Shown in pieces: positions 53,781 to 64,000 of a DNA stretch of 64,000 nt (the stretch's first letter is position 1; every line of letters begins with the position of its first letter). The stretch is from the NCBI GenBank assembly GCA_032718475.1, contig JAUCBJ010007504.1, forward strand, positions 21,107 through 85,106, in the 5' to 3' direction. This stretch comes from Nemertoderma westbladi (lineage: Eukaryota; Xenacoelomorpha; Nemertodermatida; Nemertodermatidae). The translations under genes and the position numbers were made by a program. The notes below the pieces were generated by a model. It was not told where the DNA came from. It did no database searches and saw nothing but the letters and a program-made list of their open reading frames with translations.

Positions 53781-55005
53781 ATTCGCATTGTTATTCGCAT
53801 ATAGTCCGCCGATATAATTGTCATGCCTAATAACAATTATGCATTGATAAAATAACATGCCAAACAGGCATAGCTGCAGCGGTTAAGATTTTCAATAGGA
53901 AAGACTGAAAGGATTATATAAGCATTTATAAATTAATATAACTGATAAACCAATTACAACAGTTTATTAATTCTCTTTCTCCTGACTTTTACGTCCTATA
54001 TTAAATACGTATATATTCTGAATTCGGTGCATTAAGACTACTGTACTATATATTTATATGCTACAATCTGCATGCTAGTTGCCTATTGAATTTAGGTGTA
54101 ATTAATTTATGTCTGTCTGTAGCCATATCAGAATATGCCAATATAGACGAACTGACAAAATTTAAATCATATCAGAACATTAAGTAACCCTACCGTAATA
54201 GATAATATATAAAAAATTAACTAACCTGAATCCGTTGAAATCAATATACTTCAATTACAAGCCAATTGCGTTTAAATCTCAATTTGCGATTATCACAAAC
54301 CCTAAAGTAAAAAAAAAAGTTAAGTACCATACTGCTGTAATAAGTACAATAGTACAGATGGGTACAGGAATAAGAAACCTACAGACATTTTCTACCCAAA
54401 ATCCAAAACCCTAAATGTAAGAGCATACAAGATATAGAACTGCGGGATGGATAATTATATGGTAGGCCTAACTACAATCTCTTAATACAAACAATACTAC
54501 TGTACTACTCAGATGAAATAATACCCGAAATAAATTAACTTTCAGTTAAATACAATATACTTGTTTGCTCTGTAAAAATTTTAATTAAAAACAATCCTGC
54601 CATTTAATATACCTAATTAGCATGGTTGCGTAAGCAGTATGAATTGGAATGAAATTGTGAAATAATTTATTTAAACTATTATGTACATTTAGATTAAATA
54701 ATAATACAGTAAGTTGGCCTACAGAAATAAACATTGATATTCGGAACAGTAAAACAATTATTTATTTCATTCATTCAACTAACCAGAGAGACTCGACTCA
54801 TAGCTCCAGTGAATATTAACATCCCGAAGTTACTTTAGTAATAATATTAATGTCATTGAACCCGATACACACACACCTCCAATCAGCCAGTTCAATGGAG
54901 AGTGAGTGAATGGATGGCTACCAGCAGCAGCAGCAGTCTGCCTCTTACAAGCGAGGCTGACTGAATACCTCAAGTGTTGCTGGGAAACAAGCCAACTTGA
55001 GTTAA
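53781..55005. other. AT-rich intergenic stretch
   Basis: No gene, RNA or repeat recognised, apart from an AGC trinucleotide run at about 54918-54935. Confidence 0.45.
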
Positions 55006-55519
55006 CCAATAAATGAGCAGTATTTAATGAGAATACATTTTTTATGCCGGTTTAATTACTTTAGATCAATTAAAGACACGATTATTAAAGCAAATCACTT
55101 GAACTAATTAAAAACTATAATAGAATGGAGTATGCGGATTACATCTGTATATTTTTTAAGTATAATTATTGAAGTCTTATACTGTAAAACAATTAATTTC
55201 CTTTAAAAGGCAGGTTGAAAATGGTGTTTTTACCGTAATCAACTTAATTAACTAATTAACTGCTATTATCTTAGCTTCTCGAAGGCCACACGGAAATTCT
55301 ACTTGGAAAATTTCTAAACTTTTGCCAAACAACATGTGTACCAAGTTTGGATAGATTTCATCAAAGATTGGCCGAGTTATTAACGTTTAAAATTGAACAC
55401 GACAGAACGACAGAACGACAGAACGACAGAACGACAGGTTGATTAATGGTACCACTACGCTAAGGCTCACTCACTTCGTGGCTCGCCCCACGCCTCACTC
55501 ACTTCGTGGCTCGCCCCAC
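55006..55519 (+). repeat. Dispersed repeat, copy 2
   Basis: Nearly identical to 30649-31117, with two extra ACGACAGA units (about 55400-55435) and a duplicated terminal CACTCACTTCGTGGCTCGCC block. Confidence 0.9.
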
Positions 55520-56690
55520 ATGAAGGAGAGATAGTGTTTACTTTAGCTTTGATTTATGTTGTCAGCCTGGGGCGTCCTTCCGGTTCAATGAGTTATTGGG
55601 CAGATTTATTACATTGCAAGACTGTTTGATGCTTATGGCATATGAATCGAGGTGAAGTTATCATTATAAACATTGTCAAATTAAACAGAGTTATCAGGAT
55701 GGAAAACTCATTTTGTATAATGTAGTATCCTCAGACCACACCTGTGACAAAAATTGATGGATTGGGATAAATAGGGCTGTAGGGTGGGAGTTGGTGTGTA
55801 AGCCGCCTATGGAATCGGAAGAATATATCAAATTGACTGTTTTAATTATAACATTGACCTGCGGAATCAATGAGAATTGTATGGAAGTAGAAATCTAATA
55901 TTTATATCAAACACATGCTTGGTACTGTATCAGGGGATTGCCGCCTGTCAATATGTACACGTTCTCTGAACCCAGAGTTATACTGCCGTATTTGGGCGAA
56001 TACGACAGGCTACTGTACTATACAGTACGTTTGTTGTGGTTAGTGACGGGTTGTTAGTATCTCATGCAAAATAAATGTAGGACTTTGTAATTATTTTGCA
56101 AATATTGGGACCATGCATTTTCTAACTTACAGGTTTCGTTGCATTGCTTGGATCAAACTTATCCTGTATTCTATAATGCGTGGTATTTTACTCTCCGACA
56201 TCGGTAGAGGTGAAGAGGTGTGTTGTTGGTCTGCCTCTGCCTCATTGGGGCGGGGGGGGGGGGGGGGGGGGGGTGTTGGGGCGTTGGGGCAAGTGTCAGA
56301 TTTATCTATTCGTGTTGATGCTTACTGCATCAGGGACGCGTTTTTCGACAGAGCCCCGTCAGCTGAAACAGCCAGTGCCGCTAGTCGGTGGGGTTGACTT
56401 GTTGACGAGAGGCTATTATGAGGCGCAATGGGATACGCATTGCGTATCTCCTTTTGTCAACCAATACTGGCCTAAGATATATTTTAAAACATTTGTTTAT
56501 TAATAATGCAATAACTGAATAACCATATAACGGAAAGACAAATCGAATTGAAACTTTGAATTACTAATAATAATTGTGGTGAGAGGTGATTGGAAATCAA
56601 GCATATATGTTATGTTATGGTAGGCAGAGGCAAATGAATTGATGTCTGTTGAGATGTATTGAAGGAGCACTATTCCTTCTACTATACTAC
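55520..56690. other. Intergenic, with a 22-G run
   Basis: No gene supported. A G homopolymer lies at 56252-56273, and frames crossing it are G-rich artefacts. Confidence 0.45.
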
Positions 56691-57344
56691 TACAGGTTAG
56701 GCCATGTCCTTGTGTGCTAGCCTAGGCACTGGCTTGGTCAATGACTTTAGCTTTAGCTGCCATTTTAGTAATGTACAACTTCAAGAAATATTATTGGGCA
56801 CGGCTGCCCTTGTTCATGCCTTGTTGTCACACACACACATACACACACAGAGACTTTTGAAAAACGGCCATAGTATAATTACAGTATATCAGTTCGCTGA
56901 TGGCTCGCCATTCGTGTCTCGCCCCACACAAAATACGCATTCACGCAAACAAACAAGTAAAATTAGCCTCGAGATAGCGATAGTTTATGTGCTCAGGAAG
57001 AGAGCTTTCGATCATTTGCTCAGATTGGTGCTCGTGTGTCGGAGTGTACAGCTTGGACAGACTCACAGACTCATAGACTCACAGACAGACAATGCATATT
57101 TATATATAACACTAGAAACCTTCTAGTTCACAAGCTTCTATACAGTCAATCAATCAATGGACAATATCAAACATAAATAAATTAATTAATTAACTTAACA
57201 AAACTTTACATGTATAACTGCGTGTGTAACTGGAAAACTGTATAACTGCAGAGTAGTGGTTAGCGTTCTCGCAAACATAACCTACAGTATAGTGCAGTAG
57301 GTCACTGCAGCAACTCTATCGTATTAAAATGGAAGGTTGTAATT
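56691..57344. other. Repeat-derived stretch before the BEL target site
   Basis: It contains a variant GATGGCTCGCCATTCGTGTCTCGCCCCAC end (about 56899-56927). ACGCATTCACGCAAAC and AGCCTCGAGATAGC (about 56934-56980) recur at about 57841-57895, directly at the BEL LTR insertion point. Short CA and ACAGACTCA repeats are present. No gene. Confidence 0.45.
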
Positions 57345-57720
57345 TCAGACATTTCGCCCCCTAGTGGCAGACTGCCTGCCAAGTGCCAAGTATCAGCAAA
57401 AAAGCATTCATAAACAACAAAATTGTAGGTTTCCTCATTCAGACATTTCATCCCCTAATAGCGGCAGACTGGGGAACTGTAGATTGGTCATCGTCTCCCC
57501 AAGCCCAAATACACACCCTTACGGTGTAGTATACTCTGCTTGGTATCAGCAAAAAAACATTATAAACATATTGTGTAAAGGACCTAAGTATCAGCTAAAA
57601 ATCATTATTAATAACAAAATAGGATAAGATTTTCACTTTCAGACATTTCGCCTCCTAGTGGCAGACTGAAGAACCGCAAACTGGTCGGCGTCCTCCCAAA
57701 ACGCAGCTATGGTCTGGTAG
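57345..57720 (+). repeat. Degenerate repeats with CATTTCGCCYCCTAGTGGCAGACTG
   Basis: Three blocks at about 57350, 57445 and 57640 share CATTTCGCCCCCTAGTGGCA and AGCAAAAAA-type tails. Related to 50290-50640. Confidence 0.6.
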
Positions 57721-57895
57721 AATTTATTTTGCAAAGTGTCAGCAGAGTGGTTACGATGATGCTGTTATAATTTCCTGCTTGCTGATCAGTAATTTCTCAG
57801 ATAACAAAACAACTGCAGAATAATGCAATTTTACCTCAAAGACGCATTCATGCAAGTATCAAGTAAATGTGTAAAATAATCAGCCTCGAGATAGC

Positions 57896-59081
57896 TGTAA
57901 AAGCTTTTGTGGGATAACTGATTCGTTTGCTTTGCTAACCAGTTCCCCCCAAGGCGCTGGAATACTCTAAAAGGGATCTCTAGCTCGAATAGTGCAAGCT
58001 ACCGGCTGATTGGCTGATTTGCTGTACGAAGGGATCTGGGCTATGTTCGATCGTCCAACCAGCTTGGGAAGGTTGCCCCATAGCCCTGCTTTCTGTATCT
58101 GCCAATAGGATTTGAGTTGGTTTTGATTTTGACCTATCACAGATCTACTGAACTGAATTTCCTATCTGTATGCTCATTCTCTGTGGTGGGTGAGATCTTT
58201 GTAGAATAAGGGTAGCTGGTATTCTTATAGTTATTCTTATCAGTGTTCAGTGTTGGTTATCCTGAGCCAGGAAGAACGGCTTTGGAATATTTTTGTGCTT
58301 TTCTGCTTTAGCCTTACACTAGTAGGCTTAATTATAAGGACATATATCCGTTATCTGCATACCATACATAACATACCATACCTAATCAAACAACCTGTGC
58401 ATACTTTTATAACGTTATACTGCTATTTACTGTCAGTTCTTCATAATATGGTTGATGAATTATTATATTTGGAATAACGAGAAATAACCCCGAAACCCAA
58501 TATTCTTGATATACCGAAGGTAAGAGAGAAGGGTTACATATAACGATTGTGACTTATGTTAAAGTGGTTTGAAGTGAATCTAATGTTATTTGATAGACCC
58601 TACATGAGTCGGTCCGTGTTCCTTTTATATGTGACTAAAATCAGTGAAGATCGGCAGATTAGTGTGCAGTATTGTGCAGCATTGTGTATGAGTGAGACTG
58701 ATAACGAAGCATTTCCTAAAGAATGCGCCATATATGTGAATTGTAACTAAGCCATATCGTTGCGTGTAGTTTAAGTCATAACTCTGTTTATATAGATAGA
58801 GCGCCACGTCCTAAAGGAACTGTTAATATTCCCCGAAGGTGAATAATATTGTCAGAGATTATATAATACTGTCAGTCGAATAATACATTAGGCTTACATA
58901 GCAATAAGATTAAGCTGTCGAAATCAATCTCCCGGGTATATCCAACGGGTGAATGATCGCGCACAGATTGGTTTCAACTAGTGTAGTGAATCAAATACTT
59001 GTTAGAGGCTAAAGCGATTTATTATCTAGAAGACATCCTAATTTGGCGGGTTAAACTGCCAAAGGTCTGAAAGCGCGAACA
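57896..59081 (+). repeat. 5' LTR of the right-hand BEL/Pao element
   Basis: 1186 bp, TGTAAAAGCTTTTG...GCGCGAACA. Boundaries are taken from the solo LTR at 16304-17480, whose edges are fixed by a target duplication. The preceding five bases are ATAGC. The right half is well conserved with the solo LTR. The left half, which should carry the promoter, is largely different. Confidence 0.85.
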
Positions 59082-61265
59082 ATAACGGATATTGCTTCTG
59101 GATTGCGGTGTAAGCAATCTAGTCGAAAGTACCGGTCGATCGGTAACCAGTAGGCCTGACTGCCTGATCATCCGGACCGGTACCTACAGTAGTACAGGTA
59201 CAGCAGTATTATTCGATTGTGGTATTGTATACCGGTGGGCTGTTTAAGAGAATAGGGATTGATCACCCCTCATTCTTTTGTATAGTTTACTTATTTCTGC
59301 CAGTTTTATTTATTTGTAGGCCAGTATTGAGCAGAAGGCGTGTAAGCCTGCTCAGATTGTACAGATAATTTGTAGGCTTGACTGTTGGCTAACTGTTGAT
59401 TAGGTCTGAACGGATTGCAGTGCATGTAGAGTGTATGTCCGATAAAGAACGGTTAGGAAGTAGGGGCAGCCATAGCGGTAAGGTAAACCCCCATCTAAAG
59501 AATAAGTCGTACTACTGAGTTAGAGCGCATACTACCTAATCATTTCGGAGTCTGCATGTCCTGTAGTTTATTTAGGCTTGAGAGTAGTCTGCCATCGTTT
59601 AGTCTGTACTTTGTTTGTGTAGTCTGTACAGGTAGCGTATAATATTTATTTGGATAATTTGTAGGCTGGATAGTTGTCTGGCTGTTATTAGGTCGGAACG
59701 GATTGTAGTGTGTGTAGAGCCCCTGTCCGATAAAGAACGGTTAGGAAGTAGGGGCAGCCAATGCTGTAAGGTAAACCCCCATCTAAAGAATAAGTCGTAC
59801 TACTGAGTTAGAACGCATACTACCTAATCATTTCGGAGTCTGCATATACCGTAGTTTGTTTGGGCTTGATAGTAGTCTGTCGGTATTTGGTCTGCATTTT
59901 GTTTGAGTAGTTTGTACGCGTAGCGTAATATTTATTATTCAGAGTTTATGCGATTATTCGCAACATTCAAGTCCCCAAGTTTGTTCCTACAGTAATTGTG
60001 TTTGTTGTACATACCGTTATAGTTAAATTAACCCCGGTACTACACGGGCTGCTTGGCGTAGGTAAAGACTGGTGATTTTGTGCACCGGTCACTCCAGCAG
60101 ATGCCGTGGTTCTTTTAGCTGTTCAAGTATATTTAACTACTGATTATCTGTTGTACAAGTACTCGTACCTAATTTAGGGTTTAGTGTACAGTGCTTTTCG
60201 AAAGTAATTAGTGTAGGCATTATATTTGTGTTGTAAAGTGGTTGATAGGCACATTCGATTAGCTCTATTAACTTCTAGGTAGGAACACTCCGTGATACAT
60301 AACGTAGAACCTATAGCGATACGGCTATAGGTCGTCAGGCGGTGGTATTTTCCTATCTGGACAACGCAGTGTATTTACTACTACTTATTATTTTCAAATA
60401 CCGTAGTACCCTGTCCGTTGTAATAACCAGATTTCTAACCCTTTGTTAGGCTGGTTTGTAGACTTCTTGTAAAATTACCCTGAAAATTCGTATTTTGTGT
60501 TTTTTGTAAATTTTGTGTTTATTTAGAGATTGTAATCTCAACCCGAATCGTAAGTAATTTGTAGATAAGTAACTTAGAAAGTAGAATTATTTGTTTTAGT
60601 GTCCTATAAGTAACACTTCACTGAAAGCGCACCGCTTTGTGTAGTGATTACTCCCCAGAAATAATAACATTTATTTCAAACATTGACAAAAACCCATTCA
60701 ACGGGTATATATATATTATAAATGAACTCAAACAATTTATAAATAGTAGGCCTGCCATACAACAATTAGGTCTCAATATCAGTTGGACTACTGCTTAAAT
60801 AACGGTAATAAAGTAAGTTAAAGTAACCAAGTAACCCTTAAAATTCAGAAATTCAATTATTCTAAAATAATTGACATACCGGTATTTACAATAGGCTTAT
60901 TATATTTATTTCTATAAATTTTAGGTTGAAATCATACCGGTATTCTGTAATTAATTTTAGTTAATAATTATACTTATATATACTATAAGTGTAAACTGCA
61001 TACCGGTATCCACGATAGGCCTATTATATATTTATATATATTTTTGTGCTAAAATTTTATACCGGTATTTTGTGAAAAACCTAGTCTGTAATAATACTTC
61101 TATATACCATAAGCATACTGGTATTCTAATATATTATATATATATCACGCTACACTGAGTAGCAGTATCGGTAATTAATTACTAGGCTAGCAGTTAATAC
61201 TGAATTACTAGACTTGCTTAGACTGTAATATAGCAGTAGGCATTCAACTGTACAATCAAACAAAC
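59082..61265 (+). other. Leader of the BEL/Pao element
   Basis: 2.2 kb of non-coding sequence between LTR and gag. No primer-binding site starting TGG directly follows the LTR. ACCGGT-containing motifs cluster at about 60880-61080. Confidence 0.6.
59362..59940 (+). repeat. 288-bp tandem duplication in the BEL leader
   Basis: GATAAAGAACGGTTAGGAAG occurs at 59441 and 59729. Both copies also share ACCCCCATCTAAAGAATAAG and CTACCTAATCATTTCGGAGT. Confidence 0.92.
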
Positions 61266-64000
61266 ATGTCTGACACAAAACAAACATTGTCAGATAGCCT
61301 CTTAGAAAGTGCTAGAATGAGTGTTAGACAGGGTCTTAAAAAGATCTGGGACTCAGCTAAGAGTATAGAGCGTCTGAGGCCAAAGTCCAAGTCCCCTCCT
61401 ACTGTAAGCAAGGTCATCCCTACAGTAGTAATAACAGAACCGAGGCTGGTCCAACATCGTAGGTCTATCATAGGCACTCGAGCTCAGGTCAAGCGAGACC
61501 AAGAAGCAGCAGAACAGCAACAACCCGCGAGCCAAGAACTTATTTCTCAGCGGTCCGACAGCTCCAGTAGTTCGGATACTGATGAGCGGACGCCCGAACG
61601 CGGAGCGAAGATGGCGGATACGGTTTATGATGAACGGCCAACCTATGAAGAATCTACCGACGCCACTTCTTCTCAAGAAGAAAGCGAAGGAACAGCGGAG
61701 GGGCCGCGAAAGAGAGATGCCATTGACATCTATCTGTCAGACTATCAACGCTTTGTGGGAGATGAAGAGTTGAGGAGAAGGCTGGAGGGGCTTAGCCCTA
61801 ATAGTGAAGGAACCAAGCTGGTGCTGGACGCAATCGATGCGGAAATGTTAGCTGCGAACCAAGCTAAATTTGATGAACTCCTCCGCATCACTAGAGTCCA
61901 AGAAGAGCAAGTAAAGAAAAAACTTATAGAAGACAGAAAGAAAATAGCAGTGGCAGTGGCAGCGGCAGAGGCAAAAGCGGCAGAAGCAAAAGCGGCAGCA
62001 GCAAAAGCGGCAGCAGCAAAAGCGGCAGCAGCGGCAGAAGCGGAAAGAAAGATAGTGGTGGCAGAAGCAGAACGGAGAGCGGCTGAAGAGATCACCCAAT
62101 TAGAATTGGAAAGCATTCAGGATAATCAAGACTGCATAAATAAACAGTTAACAGCTAGTAATATGCAGATGATGAGTCGATCTACTCCCAAAAGACAAGG
62201 TTATACATCATCTGAGGAAGGCGATACCACCGATACTGAAGGCAAAGGAAATAGATCTCGTCTAAGCAGAAGTAAAAGAACATTCCACCGTCAGAAATTG
62301 CCTGATTTGCCTCCAGCTGTTAGAAGGCAACTAAATAACACCAACTTAGGTAGTACAGAACCCACAGACCAAATAATTAAAATAGAAAGACTCCCTACTA
62401 TAGTAGATGAGCCTGAAATAATTAGGCCTGTTCTCGAAATCACCCCTTCGGTGATAGACACACCTGTACTCCCTGAAGTTACCTCTAAATTCCCTCTGCA
62501 CAGTACTAAGCTACCTGTGCCCAGTAGAACAGCCCATGAAACAGTTCAAGTCCTGGACCCCGAGCGAAATATTCATGATTTGTCGCCCGTTGTCCCTCGT
62601 CTGCCCGCTACAACGTTGGCGACTCCCGCTTCGGCGGTCGAATGGGTGGACGAGAGACGGCGGGGGATGGATCTCCTGCTCGGGCAGATGCAGGAGACTG
62701 TTCAGCAATTCAAGGGCACAGTAAGGGAAAGTAGGCTAGAGTTGCAAGAAGTGCAGCAAAGTATCGCGCTCGAACGCGATAAATTAGTAAATACACAAAA
62801 GGGTATACCACCACCCTCGGTAACAATGTGTCAGCCTGTTAGGTCTGAAGTATCTCATGCGCAAGGTGTGGAGCCTACACGCATATACACTGCTAGCGAA
62901 GTAGAAACTCCTATAGTGAACCCTATTAAGGGTAATTATAGACCTGTTGATAATGACATTCCCTATAGACCTGATCATAATCCGAGAAATTTATATACCG
63001 ATAATTCGATATTAAATAACACGATGGCCCAAGAAAGTTTTACGCGTCAAATGGCTAGAACCGAAGCCCGACAAGCGGTAAAGGTGGGAGAGATCGTCAA
63101 GTTCAACGGAGATGAGATGAAATGGTTACCTTTTAATGAATATTACAAAGATAACATACAGAACTCTGTACTATCTAATGGAGAGAAACTTAGATTCATC
63201 ATCGAGTGCTTGGAAGGATCTCCCAAGTTAATGGCGTTAAAGTTTATTGGACATCCAGACGGATTAAGACAAGTTTGGGATACACTAAACATCAGGTATG
63301 GTAATAGGAATAACATAGCTGGGTATTTGTATGCAAAGTTGGTAGCGCCCCGAAAGTTTATTAGCAGCGGGATTATAGAGTTTTCCGATGAAATTCAGGA
63401 GATCTGCAGACAATTAGATTGGCTAGGTAAGTCTCATGAGTATCAGAGTGCTATGGTTATTAGAGCAGTGGCTTCTACTTTACCGAAGGGTGGAGTAGGT
63501 ACACGCTGGGACAAGAAAGTGTTATATATGATGGAACAACAACAACGAGACCCTACCATGGCTGATCTCATGTCATTCTTGGATAGTGAGGTGAAATTAC
63601 AGCTCATAAAGCAGTCCAGAGAGAAGACAGCGGAAAGTAAGGTAAGTGAGAAACCCGTTTCTAGGAGAAGGGTAACACCAGTATGTTATACCGACGACGG
63701 TGAAAGTCAAACCTCTCAAGGAGAGGACAGCGGGAAAGACACTGACAGGTCTTATTATGTCAATAAAATGCCTAAAGATCAGGTAAGTAAATCCAAGTCT
63801 CGACCCAATGACAGAAGGGAACCGGTACAAAAAACCCCTCCTACGTCTCCTAAAAGAATTCAGGTGAGAAAGCCCGAGGAAAGAACAAGTGTGCACCACA
63901 TAGCACAGGTTAAAGTAAGTAACATCAAGCCGAAATGTGTGCTGTGCGACGGGCCCCACCGTTTGAATGTGTGTGATGAATTCCTGAGGAAATCACTCGA
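61266..64000 (+). CDS. gag: BEL/Pao gag (or gag-pol), continuing past the window
   Basis: ATG at 61266 (MSDTKQTLSD) opens a frame of 911 codons with no stop before the window ends. Residues 1-225 are charged and partly disordered. Residues 228-285 are an Ala/Lys/Glu helix (AKAAEAKAAAAKAAAAKAAA), probably coiled coil. A linker follows to about 600. A DUF1759-type gag core lies at about 610-740 (VKFNGDEMKWLPFNEYY, LRFIIECLEG). A CCHC-like zinc element, CVLCDGPHRLNVC, lies near 890-903 and is typical of BEL gag just before the protease. Gag packages the RNA and forms the particle. Because BEL elements usually have one gag-pol frame, pol probably follows outside the window. No defects seen. Confidence 0.92.
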   Translation, partial: MSDTKQTLSDSLLESARMSVRQGLKKIWDSAKSIERLRPKSKSPPTVSKVIPTVVITEPRLVQHRRSIIGTRAQVKRDQEAAEQQQPASQELISQRSDSSSSSDTDERTPERGAKMADTVYDERPTYEESTDATSSQEESEGTAEGPRKRDAIDIYLSDYQRFVGDEELRRRLEGLSPNSEGTKLVLDAIDAEMLAANQAKFDELLRITRVQEEQVKKKLIEDRKKIAVAVAAAEAKAAEAKAAAAKAAAAKAAAAAEAERKIVVAEAERRAAEEITQLELESIQDNQDCINKQLTASNMQMMSRSTPKRQGYTSSEEGDTTDTEGKGNRSRLSRSKRTFHRQKLPDLPPAVRRQLNNTNLGSTEPTDQIIKIERLPTIVDEPEIIRPVLEITPSVIDTPVLPEVTSKFPLHSTKLPVPSRTAHETVQVLDPERNIHDLSPVVPRLPATTLATPASAVEWVDERRRGMDLLLGQMQETVQQFKGTVRESRLELQEVQQSIALERDKLVNTQKGIPPPSVTMCQPVRSEVSHAQGVEPTRIYTASEVETPIVNPIKGNYRPVDNDIPYRPDHNPRNLYTDNSILNNTMAQESFTRQMARTEARQAVKVGEIVKFNGDEMKWLPFNEYYKDNIQNSVLSNGEKLRFIIECLEGSPKLMALKFIGHPDGLRQVWDTLNIRYGNRNNIAGYLYAKLVAPRKFISSGIIEFSDEIQEICRQLDWLGKSHEYQSAMVIRAVASTLPKGGVGTRWDKKVLYMMEQQQRDPTMADLMSFLDSEVKLQLIKQSREKTAESKVSEKPVSRRRVTPVCYTDDGESQTSQGEDSGKDTDRSYYVNKMPKDQVSKSKSRPNDRREPVQKTPPTSPKRIQVRKPEERTSVHHIAQVKVSNIKPKCVLCDGPHRLNVCDEFLRKSL

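Noticed and set aside
58250-58807. Short frames at 58250-58477, 58556-58750 and 58625-58807
   Set aside because: They lie within the BEL LTR and are not conserved as frames in the solo LTR.
61256-62116. Minus-strand frames rich in Ala/Ser/Phe
   Set aside because: Antisense to the BEL gag, and the Ala-rich segment mirrors the AKAA helix.

Overview
The window is eukaryotic, almost certainly from an invertebrate animal. It carries spliceosomal introns, BEL/Pao and Ty3/Gypsy LTR retrotransposons, LINE fragments, hAT-type elements, a Helitron, tRNA-derived repeats and long satellite arrays, and it is AT-rich. I see no operons, bacterial signals or CRISPR arrays, and no conventional host gene could be identified. 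I cannot name the species.

Layout. 1-1833: two unrecognised reading frames, the first open through the left window edge. 1.9-10.3 kb: decayed BEL/Pao material in the permuted order pol, LTR-like tract, gag, followed by an unrelated LTR-like segment. All three interruptions inside these reading frames are single TGA codons. 10.9-11.8 kb: a palindromic TA-flanked element. 12.6-19.7 kb: a satellite complex, with an 80-bp array on the left, the same satellite inverted on the right, and a 67-bp minisatellite between them. The minisatellite is broken by a 393-bp inverted-repeat element with an 8-bp target duplication and by a BEL solo LTR with a 5-bp target duplication.

19.9-27.3 kb: a LINE (ORF1 remnant, PHD-like domain, start of the endonuclease) split by a young Ty3/Gypsy element. 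That element has identical 227-bp LTRs, a perfect CCTTC duplication and an uninterrupted 1553-aa gag-pol frame. 27.3-35 kb: AT-rich sequence with tandem duplications, a dispersed repeat, a tRNA-like SINE head and a 2249-bp hAT-type element with a perfect 8-bp duplication but no recognisable transposase.

35.1-51.2 kb, minus strand: the most interesting locus. A 2358-residue open exon encodes a Helitron Rep (HUH, two-tyrosine) plus Pif1-like helicase protein. It continues into a C-terminal domain with the acidic-residue pattern of a RuvC/Cce1/poxvirus A22-type Holliday-junction resolvase. Upstream lie four copies of a 126-bp, phase-0 exon with splice signals, three of them within about 1.44-kb tandem repeats that also carry a tRNA-Thr-like sequence. 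Further upstream is a phase-0 exon encoding a zinc finger and an EPEGM repeat. A 1.55-kb CTGA microsatellite interrupts the array.

51.9-57.9 kb: minisatellites, a LINE endonuclease fragment on the minus strand, a second copy of the 30.6-kb dispersed repeat, and degenerate tandem repeats. 57.9-64 kb: the 5' half of a BEL/Pao element (1186-bp LTR, leader with a 288-bp tandem duplication, and a gag frame open for more than 900 codons to the window edge). Its LTR is related to the solo LTR at 16.3 kb.

Functionally, the genes here are transposon genes. The Gypsy element, the Helitron and the right-hand BEL element have long uninterrupted frames and may be recently active. The other elements are remnants or non-autonomous.
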